A stretch of 24,511 nt of DNA, from the NCBI GenBank assembly GCA_021107375.1, contig JAIOSY010000278.1:1-24511 (forward strand). Reading direction: 5' to 3'. Shown in pieces: positions 16,658 through 23,914 of the stretch; the stretch's first letter is position 1; each line of letters opens with the position of its first letter. The translations under genes and the position numbers were made by a program. The notes below the pieces were generated by a model that was not told the DNA's origin, did no database searches, and worked only from the letters and a program-made list of their open reading frames with translations. This DNA is from Sulfurimonas sp. GTDB lineage: Bacteria > Campylobacterota > Campylobacteria > Campylobacterales > Sulfurimonadaceae.

Positions 16658-18691
16658 CTACGCCTGAACCATAGCGATGTAATAACAACGCATACAGCGA
16701 TCAGCTTCACTTATTGCTTCATCCTGTGTAAAACCTAAGTTAACTTCAGCATTATTGCTTTTTCTAAAATCTGCATCTAATACTAAACTATGTTCTCTTG
16801 GTAAACCAGGTAACCAACCAGTTACTTTTTCTTTTTTGTTATACACTTTTAACTTAACTAAATGATCTTCCATAATCTCATCATCAGTTAAAGTAATTTC
16901 ACCAGTTTCTATATAGCGACTCATTACTGATGCTGCACGCTTAGCTTGACCAACTGCATTTACAATTGTCATTGGACCATATTCACAGTCACCTGAAGCA
17001 AAAATACCTTTACGAGATGTCATATAATCTTTGCCATTTGTTTTAATTGTAGCCCATGATGTCATATCAAGTTCCCACTCCTGTGGTAAAAATTTCAAAT
17101 CAGCACTTTGAGAAACAGCAGGGATTAGATAATCAACATCCATACTAAAATCACCATCGTCAATTTTAACTAATTGAGCACGACCACCATTTGGATCTGG
17201 AACAAGTTCAAACATATTAAAATCAAGTGATTTTAATACATCATCTTCATCATTCATTCTTGCAACTGCTGAGTGGAAAATAAACTCTACACCCTCTTCA
17301 ACAGCTTCATGATACTCTTCATAGGTAGTGTTTCTAATAATTGTTTTCTCATCACGACGATAAATCATAACAACTTTCTTAGCTCCAGCACGAATAGAAC
17401 AACGAACAACATCCATTGAAGTAAATCCACCACCAACACATACAACTGTTTTACCAGTCAAATCTACATAATCAGTCGATAACATCTGTTGTTCTTGAAC
17501 AGATTTAGGTGTTTTAATATCAAATTTTTCATAAAGATTTACCCAGTCAAGGAAATCAATAGCTCCCCAGTAACCTTTAACCTCTTCTCTCTCATTATCA
17601 CATCTTACTGCTTTAGATATACGAGTACCAGATGCAATCATAGTAGCATCATAAGTTGTTTCAAACTCTCTCAATTCATCTGCAGTAACTGCATGGTTTA
17701 AAATGAAATTAACTCCCATATCTCGAACACACTCGATATCTTGAAGATATTTTTCCCATGGCATACGATACTCTGGAACACCAACAGTAACTTCACCACC
17801 TAAAACAGGAAGAGCTTCATACACATCAACTTCAACACCATCAGCAGCTAAGTAATATGCAGTTGTAAGACCAGCAGGACCAGCACCAACAACTGCTACT
17901 TTTTTACCATTGCTTGGTTTTTTCTCCATAGGATGAAAAAAATCATAACCATGATCAGTTTCCCAATCAGCACCAATACGCTTAAGCGACATAATAGAGA
18001 TAGGTTCATCAAGATTTGTTCTACGACATGCATCTTCACATGGATGAGGACAAACACGACCACAAACATGTGCTAATGGCATAGTTTGACGAGTAGCTTC
18101 AAGCGAATCATCAAATCTTAAATCTCTTACACCCTCAATATAACCTGGAATATCAACATGTGCAGGACAAGCATCTGTACATGGAGCTGTAATTTTTGCA
18201 ATATACGCAACAGATTCATCATAATGTTTAGATTTTTTCTGTTCGTTTATACACTCCATAAAAACATCTTCAAAGTGTGTCATTAAGTCAAGTATAGGAT
18301 TTGGAACAGTTTTTCCAATCTCACACTTAGAAGTAATCTGCATACTTTTACCAATCTCTTTTAAATGATCTAAATCAGATATAGCACCTTCACCTCGAGC
18401 AATTTTATCTAATTGATCATATAAAATCTGCCCACCCCATCTACCAGGAGCACATCTTCCACATGCCTCAGAGTAAACTTGATATTGTGCTGCGTATTCC
18501 ATTGCTAAACGAATTACATCTACATCTTCATCAAATAATGAAACACCATCCCAACCAATAAAGGCTTTTGACTCACGATGACTATCATATGATGCTGGTA
18601 AGTTATATGCTGATTCTTCCCACTCTTCTTGGGGTTTACCAATATTATTTATTAGTTCACCATTCCAAGTAGAAAAATATACTTTACTCAA
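16658..18691 (-). CDS. NuoF N3-domain/GltD-type FAD-NAD(P) oxidoreductase hybrid (complex I input subunit)
   Basis: A 677-residue hybrid in the position of nuoF. Residues 50-150 resemble only the C-terminal [4Fe-4S] domain of NuoF: C77-G-R-C80-A-P-G83-R ... C123-E-I-G. The canonical motif is CGxCxPCR ... CxxG, so the third cysteine is Gly83. The FMN and NADH domains of NuoF are absent. Residues 165-677 form a GltD-like module: cysteines C171, C175, C210, C214, C218, C222; FAD fold G269-A-G-P-A-G274; NAD(P) fold GGGFTSMD at 420-427 followed by YRR (444-446), which tends to indicate NADPH; and ASGD at 565-568. A C-terminal EADRCMRC adds C666 and C669. Translation starts at TTG 18689-18691 with AGGA 7 bases upstream. 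Likely role: electron exchange between a soluble carrier or NAD(P)(H) and the NuoG chain. Glutamate synthase small subunit is unlikely because of the operon position and NuoF-like domain. Confidence 0.88.
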   Translation of the reverse strand: MSKVYFSTWNGELINNIGKPQEEWEESAYNLPASYDSHRESKAFIGWDGVSLFDEDVDVIRLAMEYAAQYQVYSEACGRCAPGRWGGQILYDQLDKIARGEGAISDLDHLKEIGKSMQITSKCEIGKTVPNPILDLMTHFEDVFMECINEQKKSKHYDESVAYIAKITAPCTDACPAHVDIPGYIEGVRDLRFDDSLEATRQTMPLAHVCGRVCPHPCEDACRRTNLDEPISIMSLKRIGADWETDHGYDFFHPMEKKPSNGKKVAVVGAGPAGLTTAYYLAADGVEVDVYEALPVLGGEVTVGVPEYRMPWEKYLQDIECVRDMGVNFILNHAVTADELREFETTYDATMIASGTRISKAVRCDNEREEVKGYWGAIDFLDWVNLYEKFDIKTPKSVQEQQMLSTDYVDLTGKTVVCVGGGFTSMDVVRCSIRAGAKKVVMIYRRDEKTIIRNTTYEEYHEAVEEGVEFIFHSAVARMNDEDDVLKSLDFNMFELVPDPNGGRAQLVKIDDGDFSMDVDYLIPAVSQSADLKFLPQEWELDMTSWATIKTNGKDYMTSRKGIFASGDCEYGPMTIVNAVGQAKRAASVMSRYIETGEITLTDDEIMEDHLVKLKVYNKKEKVTGWLPGLPREHSLVLDADFRKSNNAEVNLGFTQDEAISEADRCMRCYYIAMVQA

Positions 18692-18700
18692 AATCTATTC

Positions 18701-18925
18701 CTAACCTTTTTTTGCAACGATAGTCCAGTCGACTTCGTTAAACTTTAAAGAGTTCATCAACTCATAACCACACTCTTTTACTACATCTGCAGATCTTTGA
18801 ATAGGTGTAAAATCACCTATTTCAAATAAAAAGATTGCTACTTCACCAGCTTTATGCTCACCTAAAATCTCTTTCATGCCAGGCTCAAAGTCATTTTTTA
18901 ATTTTCTTAAATCATATCTTTTCAT
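18701..18925 (-). CDS. nuoX: NuoX-like small complex I accessory protein (in place of NuoE)
   Basis: A 74-residue protein between nuoD and the hybrid flavoprotein gene. This is the place held in Campylobacter jejuni by Cj1575c (NuoX) and in Helicobacter by a similar small protein. It has no cysteine pattern for a [2Fe-2S] cluster (only C52), so it cannot replace the NuoE N1a centre. Visible features are a basic N terminus ([10 protein letters not shown]), a hydrophobic strand VAIFLFEIGDF, and an amphipathic helix (IQRSADVVKECGYELMNSLKF) ending in a strand DWTIVAKKG, suggesting a small alpha/beta fold. It overlaps nuoD by one base (TAATG). The symbol is given by position and size; the molecular function is unknown. 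Confidence 0.72.
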   Translation of the reverse strand: MKRYDLRKLKNDFEPGMKEILGEHKAGEVAIFLFEIGDFTPIQRSADVVKECGYELMNSLKFNEVDWTIVAKKG

Positions 18926-20166
18926 TATCTATCTACCTCACCAAATACGATATTTGTTGTACCAATTATAGAAACAACATCTGGAATATAGTGACCAGGT
19001 AATAGGTCAGTTAAAATTCCTGTATGCCAAAAAGATGGAGCACGAAGCTTCAATCTATACGGATATGGTCCACCTTGAGAATTTATAAAGAAACCAAGTT
19101 CACCTTTTGGTGATTCAGTAGCTACATAAACTTCACCTACTGGTGGTCTCATCCCTTGTGTCACTAATACAAAGTGTTGCATCAAAGAATAATTTTGAGT
19201 CATTATATCAAGCTTAGAAGCTGATATATATTTTGGAGAATGTGCCATTAATTCTGTTTGATTGTTTTTAACACACTCATCATACATATCAATAGTTTGA
19301 TAAAGAATTTTCGCAGATTCTCTCATCTCTTCCATATAAACACGGTAACGAGCAAAGTTATCACCTTTATCAGAGAAAGGAACTTTAAACTCTACTTCAT
19401 CATATAATTCATATGGTTCTTCTTTACGAATATCCCATGCAACACCAGATGCTCTTAACATTGGTCCTGTACAAGCCCATGATAATGCCATTTCAGTTGA
19501 AATTGTTCCAACCTCTTCCATTCTCATCAACCAGATACGGTTAGTGTCTAGTAAATCTTCATAATCTTTAATATTTGCAGGAAGCTTATCAAGGAATGTT
19601 TTTAATTGAGATATAAAAGTATCTTGAATATCTAAAGGAACACCACCTATACGAATAGCAGAGTGAGTAAGTCTAGCTCCACAATAACCTTCGATAATAT
19701 CCATTAAATACTCTCTTTCACGGAAAGCAAAAAGGAAAACAGTCATTGCACCAATATCAAGTGCAGTTGTAGCTAACCAAAAAAGGTGAGACATTAAACG
19801 GTTAATCTCTAAAAGCATCATACGGATAACTTTTGCACGACGAGGAACTTCTAAACCAATAAGTTTTTCAACTGCAAGAGCAAAACCATAGTTATTTGAA
19901 GATGAAGCGATATAATCCATTCTATCAGTTGTTGGCATGAATTCATTATATATCATGTTTTCAGCCATTTTCTCCATACCACGATGGAGATAACCAACAT
20001 CTGGATGAGCTTTTACAATTTGCTCTTGTTGAAGGTGAAGCATTAAACGAAGTTGTCCGTGAGCAGAAGGGTGCTGAGGACCAAAGTTTAGTACTAATTC
20101 ATTGTCTTCTCTATCAAATGTAATATTTTCAAAAAATGGTGTTAATCTATTTTTTACCTGTGCCAT
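18925..20166 (-). CDS. nuoD: NADH-quinone oxidoreductase subunit D (49 kDa type)
   Basis: Peripheral-arm subunit that forms the quinone-binding pocket with NuoB; 413 residues, a stand-alone NuoD not fused to NuoC. The N-terminal loop [14 protein letters not shown] (28-41) carries H36. Y85 lies in [11 protein letters not shown]. Together these correspond to the His/Tyr pair that contacts the quinone headgroup in known structures. [15 protein letters not shown] follows the first motif, and [10 protein letters not shown] and [23 protein letters not shown] mark the C-terminal part. The C terminus ends FGEVDR as usual for the family. It is 11 bases after nuoC. Confidence 0.98.
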   Translation of the reverse strand: MAQVKNRLTPFFENITFDREDNELVLNFGPQHPSAHGQLRLMLHLQQEQIVKAHPDVGYLHRGMEKMAENMIYNEFMPTTDRMDYIASSSNNYGFALAVEKLIGLEVPRRAKVIRMMLLEINRLMSHLFWLATTALDIGAMTVFLFAFREREYLMDIIEGYCGARLTHSAIRIGGVPLDIQDTFISQLKTFLDKLPANIKDYEDLLDTNRIWLMRMEEVGTISTEMALSWACTGPMLRASGVAWDIRKEEPYELYDEVEFKVPFSDKGDNFARYRVYMEEMRESAKILYQTIDMYDECVKNNQTELMAHSPKYISASKLDIMTQNYSLMQHFVLVTQGMRPPVGEVYVATESPKGELGFFINSQGGPYPYRLKLRAPSFWHTGILTDLLPGHYIPDVVSIIGTTNIVFGEVDR

Positions 20167-20177
20167 ATTTTACCACC

Positions 20178-20984
20178 CTATCTTTGAGGATCATCAATAA
20201 CTACTGATGACTCTTTATCAAATTTTTTAATTAAGAACACACCACCATCTTCTTGATATGTTTGTTCTACAACTGGCTCATCGCCTGTAATTTTAGTTCC
20301 TTTAGGTACTTCATGTCCTAAACGAGCGAATCTATCTGAATCATATCTATCTACTCTTGCAGTATCACGAATTTCAGGTCCAATCTCTTCTCTTGCTTCT
20401 TTTCCATAGATTTTATCTACTTCGTACCAAGCAGCAAACTCATCACCTTGTAATGGATAAGTTTTAAGAAGTGGATTTCCTTGCCAGTCATAAGGCATAA
20501 GAATTCTTTTCATAAATGGATGCCCATTTGCCTCAATTCCAAACATATCAAACATCTCACGCTCAGCCCAGTCTGCACTACGGAAAAGTTTTTCAACTGA
20601 ATTTACAGCTGCACCATTTTCAATAGTCATCTTAATACGAATTCTTTTTGCTTTATTCATACTAAGCATTTGATAGAAAATTTCAAAGCTATTGCTTTTA
20701 GCAAGAAAATCAATAGCACTCATCTCTGATAATTGAGTATATTCTAATTCATCTTTTAAAAGTTCAAGAACTTTATAATTATCATTAGGCTTAATAAAAA
20801 CAACCATTTGCTCAACTTGAATATAAGCATCAAGAACATCAAATTTTGTTTTTATTGCTGCTAAATCTGCCGCAAAAATCTCATCACTTTCTACTTCTTG
20901 CTTAGGAACTTGAGGAGATACATAAAATCTATCTGTATAGTATGACTTTTTTTGTACATCATCTTTAGGTGTATACGCTCTCAT
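20178..20984 (-). CDS. nuoC: NADH-quinone oxidoreductase subunit C (30 kDa type)
   Basis: Peripheral-arm subunit without cofactor, 268 residues. The diagnostic block is WAEREMFDMFGIEANGHPFMKRILMPYDWQGNP followed by LLKTYPL, around residues 135-175, which matches the conserved 30-kDa subunit signature. The N-terminal 30 residues are a lineage-type extension (basic, Tyr-rich), and the C terminus runs on for about 90 residues with mixed charge (RDTARVDRYDSDRFARLG...). The ATG overlaps the nuoB stop by one base (TAATG). Confidence 0.96.
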   Translation of the reverse strand: MRAYTPKDDVQKKSYYTDRFYVSPQVPKQEVESDEIFAADLAAIKTKFDVLDAYIQVEQMVVFIKPNDNYKVLELLKDELEYTQLSEMSAIDFLAKSNSFEIFYQMLSMNKAKRIRIKMTIENGAAVNSVEKLFRSADWAEREMFDMFGIEANGHPFMKRILMPYDWQGNPLLKTYPLQGDEFAAWYEVDKIYGKEAREEIGPEIRDTARVDRYDSDRFARLGHEVPKGTKITGDEPVVEQTYQEDGGVFLIKKFDKESSVVIDDPQR

Positions 20985-21493
20985 TACATTAACCTTTTTG
21001 GTTTTTGTGCTTTACTAGCAGAGTTTGCTCTAATCTTCTTTTGAAGTAACATAACTCCATACTGAAGCGTCTCTGGACGAGGCGCACAACCAGGAAGGTA
21101 TAAATCAACAGGAATAATTCTATCAACACCTTGAACAGTTGCATAAGTATTAAACATACCACCTGTATTTGCACATGAACCCATAGAGATAACCCATCTA
21201 GGCTCTGTCATCTGATCATATAATCTTTTAATAAATTCAGAGTGCTTTTTAGTAAGCGTTCCCGCAACTATCATCACATCTGACTGACGAGGAGAAGCAC
21301 GAAATATCGTACCAAATCTATCAAAGTCATATCTTGAAGCACCTGCTGCCATCATCTCAATACCACAACAAGCAAGACCATAAGTCATTGCCCATAAAGA
21401 GTTCGAACGACCCCAGTTTGCTAATTTGTCAATACTTGTAAGTGCTACTGGTAAACCACCACTTTTTGTATAATCTACTTTATGTTGTGCCAT
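20984..21493 (-). CDS. nuoB: NADH-quinone oxidoreductase subunit B (N2 [4Fe-4S])
   Basis: Carries cluster N2, the last electron carrier before quinone. The four ligands are clear: the tandem C42-C43 in [11 protein letters not shown]107 in [10 protein letters not shown], and C136 in LPGCAPRPE. Length (169) is normal. The basic C terminus ([12 protein letters not shown]) is typical of short NuoB proteins. The gene starts inside nuoA (19-base overlap), with GGAG upstream of its ATG within nuoA. Confidence 0.98.
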   Translation of the reverse strand: MAQHKVDYTKSGGLPVALTSIDKLANWGRSNSLWAMTYGLACCGIEMMAAGASRYDFDRFGTIFRASPRQSDVMIVAGTLTKKHSEFIKRLYDQMTEPRWVISMGSCANTGGMFNTYATVQGVDRIIPVDLYLPGCAPRPETLQYGVMLLQKKIRANSASKAQKPKRLM

Positions 21494-21864
21494 TCAAGTG
21501 CTCCTTTTTTCCACGCATATACAAAACCAATTGCCAATAATAAGATGAACATCAACATCTCAGCAAAACCAAACCATCCTAGAAGTTTAAAATCAACTGC
21601 CCATGGGAACATAAAAATGATTTCAACATCAAACAATAAAAATAAAAGTGCGAACAGATAAAACTGTGGAGACACTCTATTTGGTTGCCTTGTTACTTCA
21701 GGTCCACATTCGTAAACCGATAACTTAATTTTCTCACTATCTTTTGCAGCTAATGCACGAGATGCTAAACGAGCGGCTATAGTTGTTGCAGTAAATGCAC
21801 CAAATGTAACCACGAACAGTACAAATACACCAAAATACGGATTTGCTGTAGCAATATGCTCCAT
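21475..21864 (-). CDS. nuoA: NADH-quinone oxidoreductase subunit A; first gene of the operon
   Basis: Three-helix membrane subunit next to the quinone site; 129 residues. The helix 1-2 loop motif YECGPE lies at 51-56 and the membrane acidic residues are in [16 protein letters not shown] (D79, E81). The start ATG (21862-21864) has AAAAGGT 7 bases upstream. It follows a 286-base intergenic region with a leader hairpin and possible promoter, so it is the first gene of the nuo-pflA transcript. Confidence 0.97.
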   Translation of the reverse strand: MEHIATANPYFGVFVLFVVTFGAFTATTIAARLASRALAAKDSEKIKLSVYECGPEVTRQPNRVSPQFYLFALLFLLFDVEIIFMFPWAVDFKLLGWFGFAEMLMFILLLAIGFVYAWKKGALEWHNIK

Positions 21865-21883
21865 ATAATCTACCTTTTAAATC

Positions 21884-21913
21884 AAAAACTAAACCCCTTG
21901 AAATTTAGTTTTT
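21884..21913 (-). promoter_or_regulatory. Perfect 10-bp inverted repeat in the nuoA leader
   Basis: On the coding strand the leader contains AAAAACTAAA, a 10-base loop TTTCAAGGGG, and TTTAGTTTTT, so the two 10-base arms pair perfectly. The hairpin ends 19 bases before the nuoA ATG, just ahead of its ribosome site. In RNA the stem would be AU-rich with a purine-rich loop (GGGG). It could stabilise the long nuo mRNA's 5' end or act as a weak attenuator, since its second arm ends in five U. The function is inferred; the repeat itself is certain. Confidence 0.6.
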
Positions 21914-21997
21914 TAATATATTTGTTTCCTTATATATTCAAACAATAGCTGATACACTATGTCTGTTTAGGGTATACAAGAAAAAACAGTTACTTGC

Positions 21998-22003
21998 ACT
22001 ATA
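21998..22003 (-). promoter_or_regulatory. Candidate -10 box for the nuo operon
   Basis: Reading the minus strand, TATAGT follows TTTTGGT and would start transcription near 21990, giving a leader of about 125 bases that includes the inverted repeat. A second AT-rich candidate (TATATA, 21931-21936) lies nearer the gene. Neither has a convincing -35, which is common in Campylobacterota. I cannot choose between them with certainty. Confidence 0.3.
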
Positions 22004-22085
22004 ACCAAAAGAGTATTAAAAAAAGGAAAATATATATATAAGAGGTATCTAATGTCACAAATCGCAACACTAGATTTATCATCTG

Positions 22086-22136
22086 AAAAAATATGTGTAA
22101 AATAGTAATATTTTACACAAAAACAATTCTGTTTTT
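22086..22136 (-). terminator. Two adjacent inverted repeats; probable terminator of the AAA+ ATPase gene
   Basis: Downstream of the AAA+ gene are two perfect inverted repeats with no base between them. The first met by minus-strand transcription is 22119-22136 (7-bp arms AAAAACA/TGTTTTT, 4-base loop). The second is 22095-22118 (10-bp arms GTGTAAAATA/TATTTTACAC, 4-base loop). On the minus strand the second is followed by ATATTTTTTC, a U-rich tract expected of an intrinsic terminator. The stems are AT-rich, so the terminator would be weak. A 24-base palindrome of this kind could also be a dimeric regulator's operator. Confidence 0.5.
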
Positions 22137-22150
22137 TAAGTTTTTAAAGA

Positions 22151-23887
22151 TTAGTTATTTAAAAAGCCCATAGATTTTTCACTATCAAAATTCGCATCTT
22201 TTTCTTTTAAAATTTCATGAAGGAAATCTTTTTGAGAAAAAATAGGTGTTTCTCTTACTGCTACCTTATAAGCAGTATTTTTTATTATTAAATTTATCTG
22301 TCCACCAGTCAAAGTATGTTTAGCAAGTATTTTTATATCTAAATCTTCATCATAAGGTGCCTCGCTTGGAAGCATTAACTCCCATAATTTAATTCTCTGC
22401 TTCTCATTAGGTTTTTTAAATTCTATTTTATAATTAAATCTTCTTGAAAAAGCTTTATCAATATTTTCCAATAAATTTGTTGTAGCTATTAACATCCCTC
22501 TAAAGTTTTCTATTTGCTCTAAAAAAATATTTTGCATCTGGTTGTGCATCTGGTCTGAACCAGTGATATTTCCACTACTTCTTGCACCTAAAAATTGATC
22601 TGCTTCATTTAAAAGTAAAATAGGTTCAGACTTTGTTTTTTCACAAAGATCATAAAAAGTATCAAAAATCTTACGAACATTTTTTTCACTTTCACCAACA
22701 TACATTGATAAAATTTTAGAACAATCAAAAGCTAAAACTTGTCTTTTTAAAGATTTTGCAAGAGAATAAGCAGTCATAGTTTTACCAGTTCCAGCTGCTC
22801 CATAAAAAATTATTCTTGCATCTATTCCACTTTTTTTATCTTTTATTCCCCATTCAACTAAACGAGCAACTACCTCTTTATCCATTTGTCTCATTAAAGT
22901 TTGTAAAGTCTCTTCTGTTTTTTCATTTAAAACCACATCTTCTAAAGAGGTTTCGGGTTCTATTAATTCAAATATATCTTGTTCATCTATAAGAACATTA
23001 AGCTTTAATCGTCTTACTTTTTTATTTTTTTGTGGATGGATTATACTTTGAAGAACCTCATCAACTATAAAAAATGCTCGTGAAATTCCACCAAAAGGAT
23101 TTAACATCTCCTCATAATCAATAATCCCTTCATTTATCAGATTTGAACCATCTTCTAATAAAGAACGATTTTTAATCCTCTCATATTCATCGAGAGAGAT
23201 TAATTCTATAAGTGCATTCATTTCACGAAGAGAAGCATCTGTTGCACTATACTCTTCACGAAGAAGTGCAATAAATATAACTTGCTCTTTTGTGTCCATC
23301 TTCTTTTGTTTAAAAAATTTATCTAAAACCAATTTTTCTGAAGTTTGTTCTACTCGCTCTTCTATTCTTCTTTCCAAAAGTTGAAGTTTATTTTGAACTC
23401 TATCTATACCTAAAGAGTGCTCATGAACATTTTGACGAATAATACTTATTTTTTGATACAACTCTATTCTAAAAAATTGGTCTTGAAGATATTCTAAATG
23501 ATCAGAATAAGGTTTAATATCAGGTAAGTCAGACTCTAAAGTTCCATACTGAAGAAGTTTTAAAAATGATGGAGATAAACCAACTGAAGAGTTTAATAAC
23601 TCTAAAGAAGTAACTTCTGATATTTTAATAGGGGTAAAACTTTGCTGATGTAACCAACCAAGTTCAAGAAGATTTTTTATCTCTTTTAAATACTTAATAA
23701 ACTCATATTCATCAGCATTGTATAACTCTTGTAAAATATCAAGAATTAAAACATCATCTTCACCCTTCATATACTTTTTTGCTAAATATTGAAGCATTTT
23801 TGCTTCTACTTTATTACATTTTAAATGCTCAAAAATTATTGTTTTATCAACGCTTTTTGCTGATAAAAAGTCAACCAAACTATCCAT
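22151..23887 (-). CDS. AAA+ ATPase with N-terminal helical/coiled-coil region
   Basis: A 578-residue protein with one C-terminal AAA+ module. Walker A GAAGTGKT is at 363-370. The Walker B region ILLLNEAD (423-430) has Asn427 in place of the usual Asp, with Glu428 kept. Sensor 1 is Asn471 in LIATTN, candidate arginine fingers are R482-R483 (SRRF), and a sensor-2-like TGGQINL lies near 530. The first 360 residues are unlike the ATPase core: helical, with a likely coiled coil at about 145-190 (NKLQLLERRIEERVEQTSEK) and a possible winged-helix region near 200-260. No signal peptide or membrane segment is seen. Substrate and role are unknown; a protein-remodelling function is inferred only from the fold. 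It lies 27 bases after nfo with GAGAGG ahead of its ATG, so they probably share a transcript. NEAD-type Walker B motifs occur in other bacterial AAA proteins. Confidence 0.8.
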   Translation of the reverse strand: MDSLVDFLSAKSVDKTIIFEHLKCNKVEAKMLQYLAKKYMKGEDDVLILDILQELYNADEYEFIKYLKEIKNLLELGWLHQQSFTPIKISEVTSLELLNSSVGLSPSFLKLLQYGTLESDLPDIKPYSDHLEYLQDQFFRIELYQKISIIRQNVHEHSLGIDRVQNKLQLLERRIEERVEQTSEKLVLDKFFKQKKMDTKEQVIFIALLREEYSATDASLREMNALIELISLDEYERIKNRSLLEDGSNLINEGIIDYEEMLNPFGGISRAFFIVDEVLQSIIHPQKNKKVRRLKLNVLIDEQDIFELIEPETSLEDVVLNEKTEETLQTLMRQMDKEVVARLVEWGIKDKKSGIDARIIFYGAAGTGKTMTAYSLAKSLKRQVLAFDCSKILSMYVGESEKNVRKIFDTFYDLCEKTKSEPILLLNEADQFLGARSSGNITGSDQMHNQMQNIFLEQIENFRGMLIATTNLLENIDKAFSRRFNYKIEFKKPNEKQRIKLWELMLPSEAPYDEDLDIKILAKHTLTGGQINLIIKNTAYKVAVRETPIFSQKDFLHEILKEKDANFDSEKSMGFLNN

Positions 23888-23914
23888 ATTTAAGTACCTC
23901 TCTATAAAGAACCT

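Noticed and set aside
16658..18691. Glutamate synthase small subunit (gltD)
   Set aside because: The GltD-like module is real, but it carries a NuoF-like N-terminal domain, no gltB is adjacent, and it is embedded in the nuo operon with 9-base spacing on both sides.
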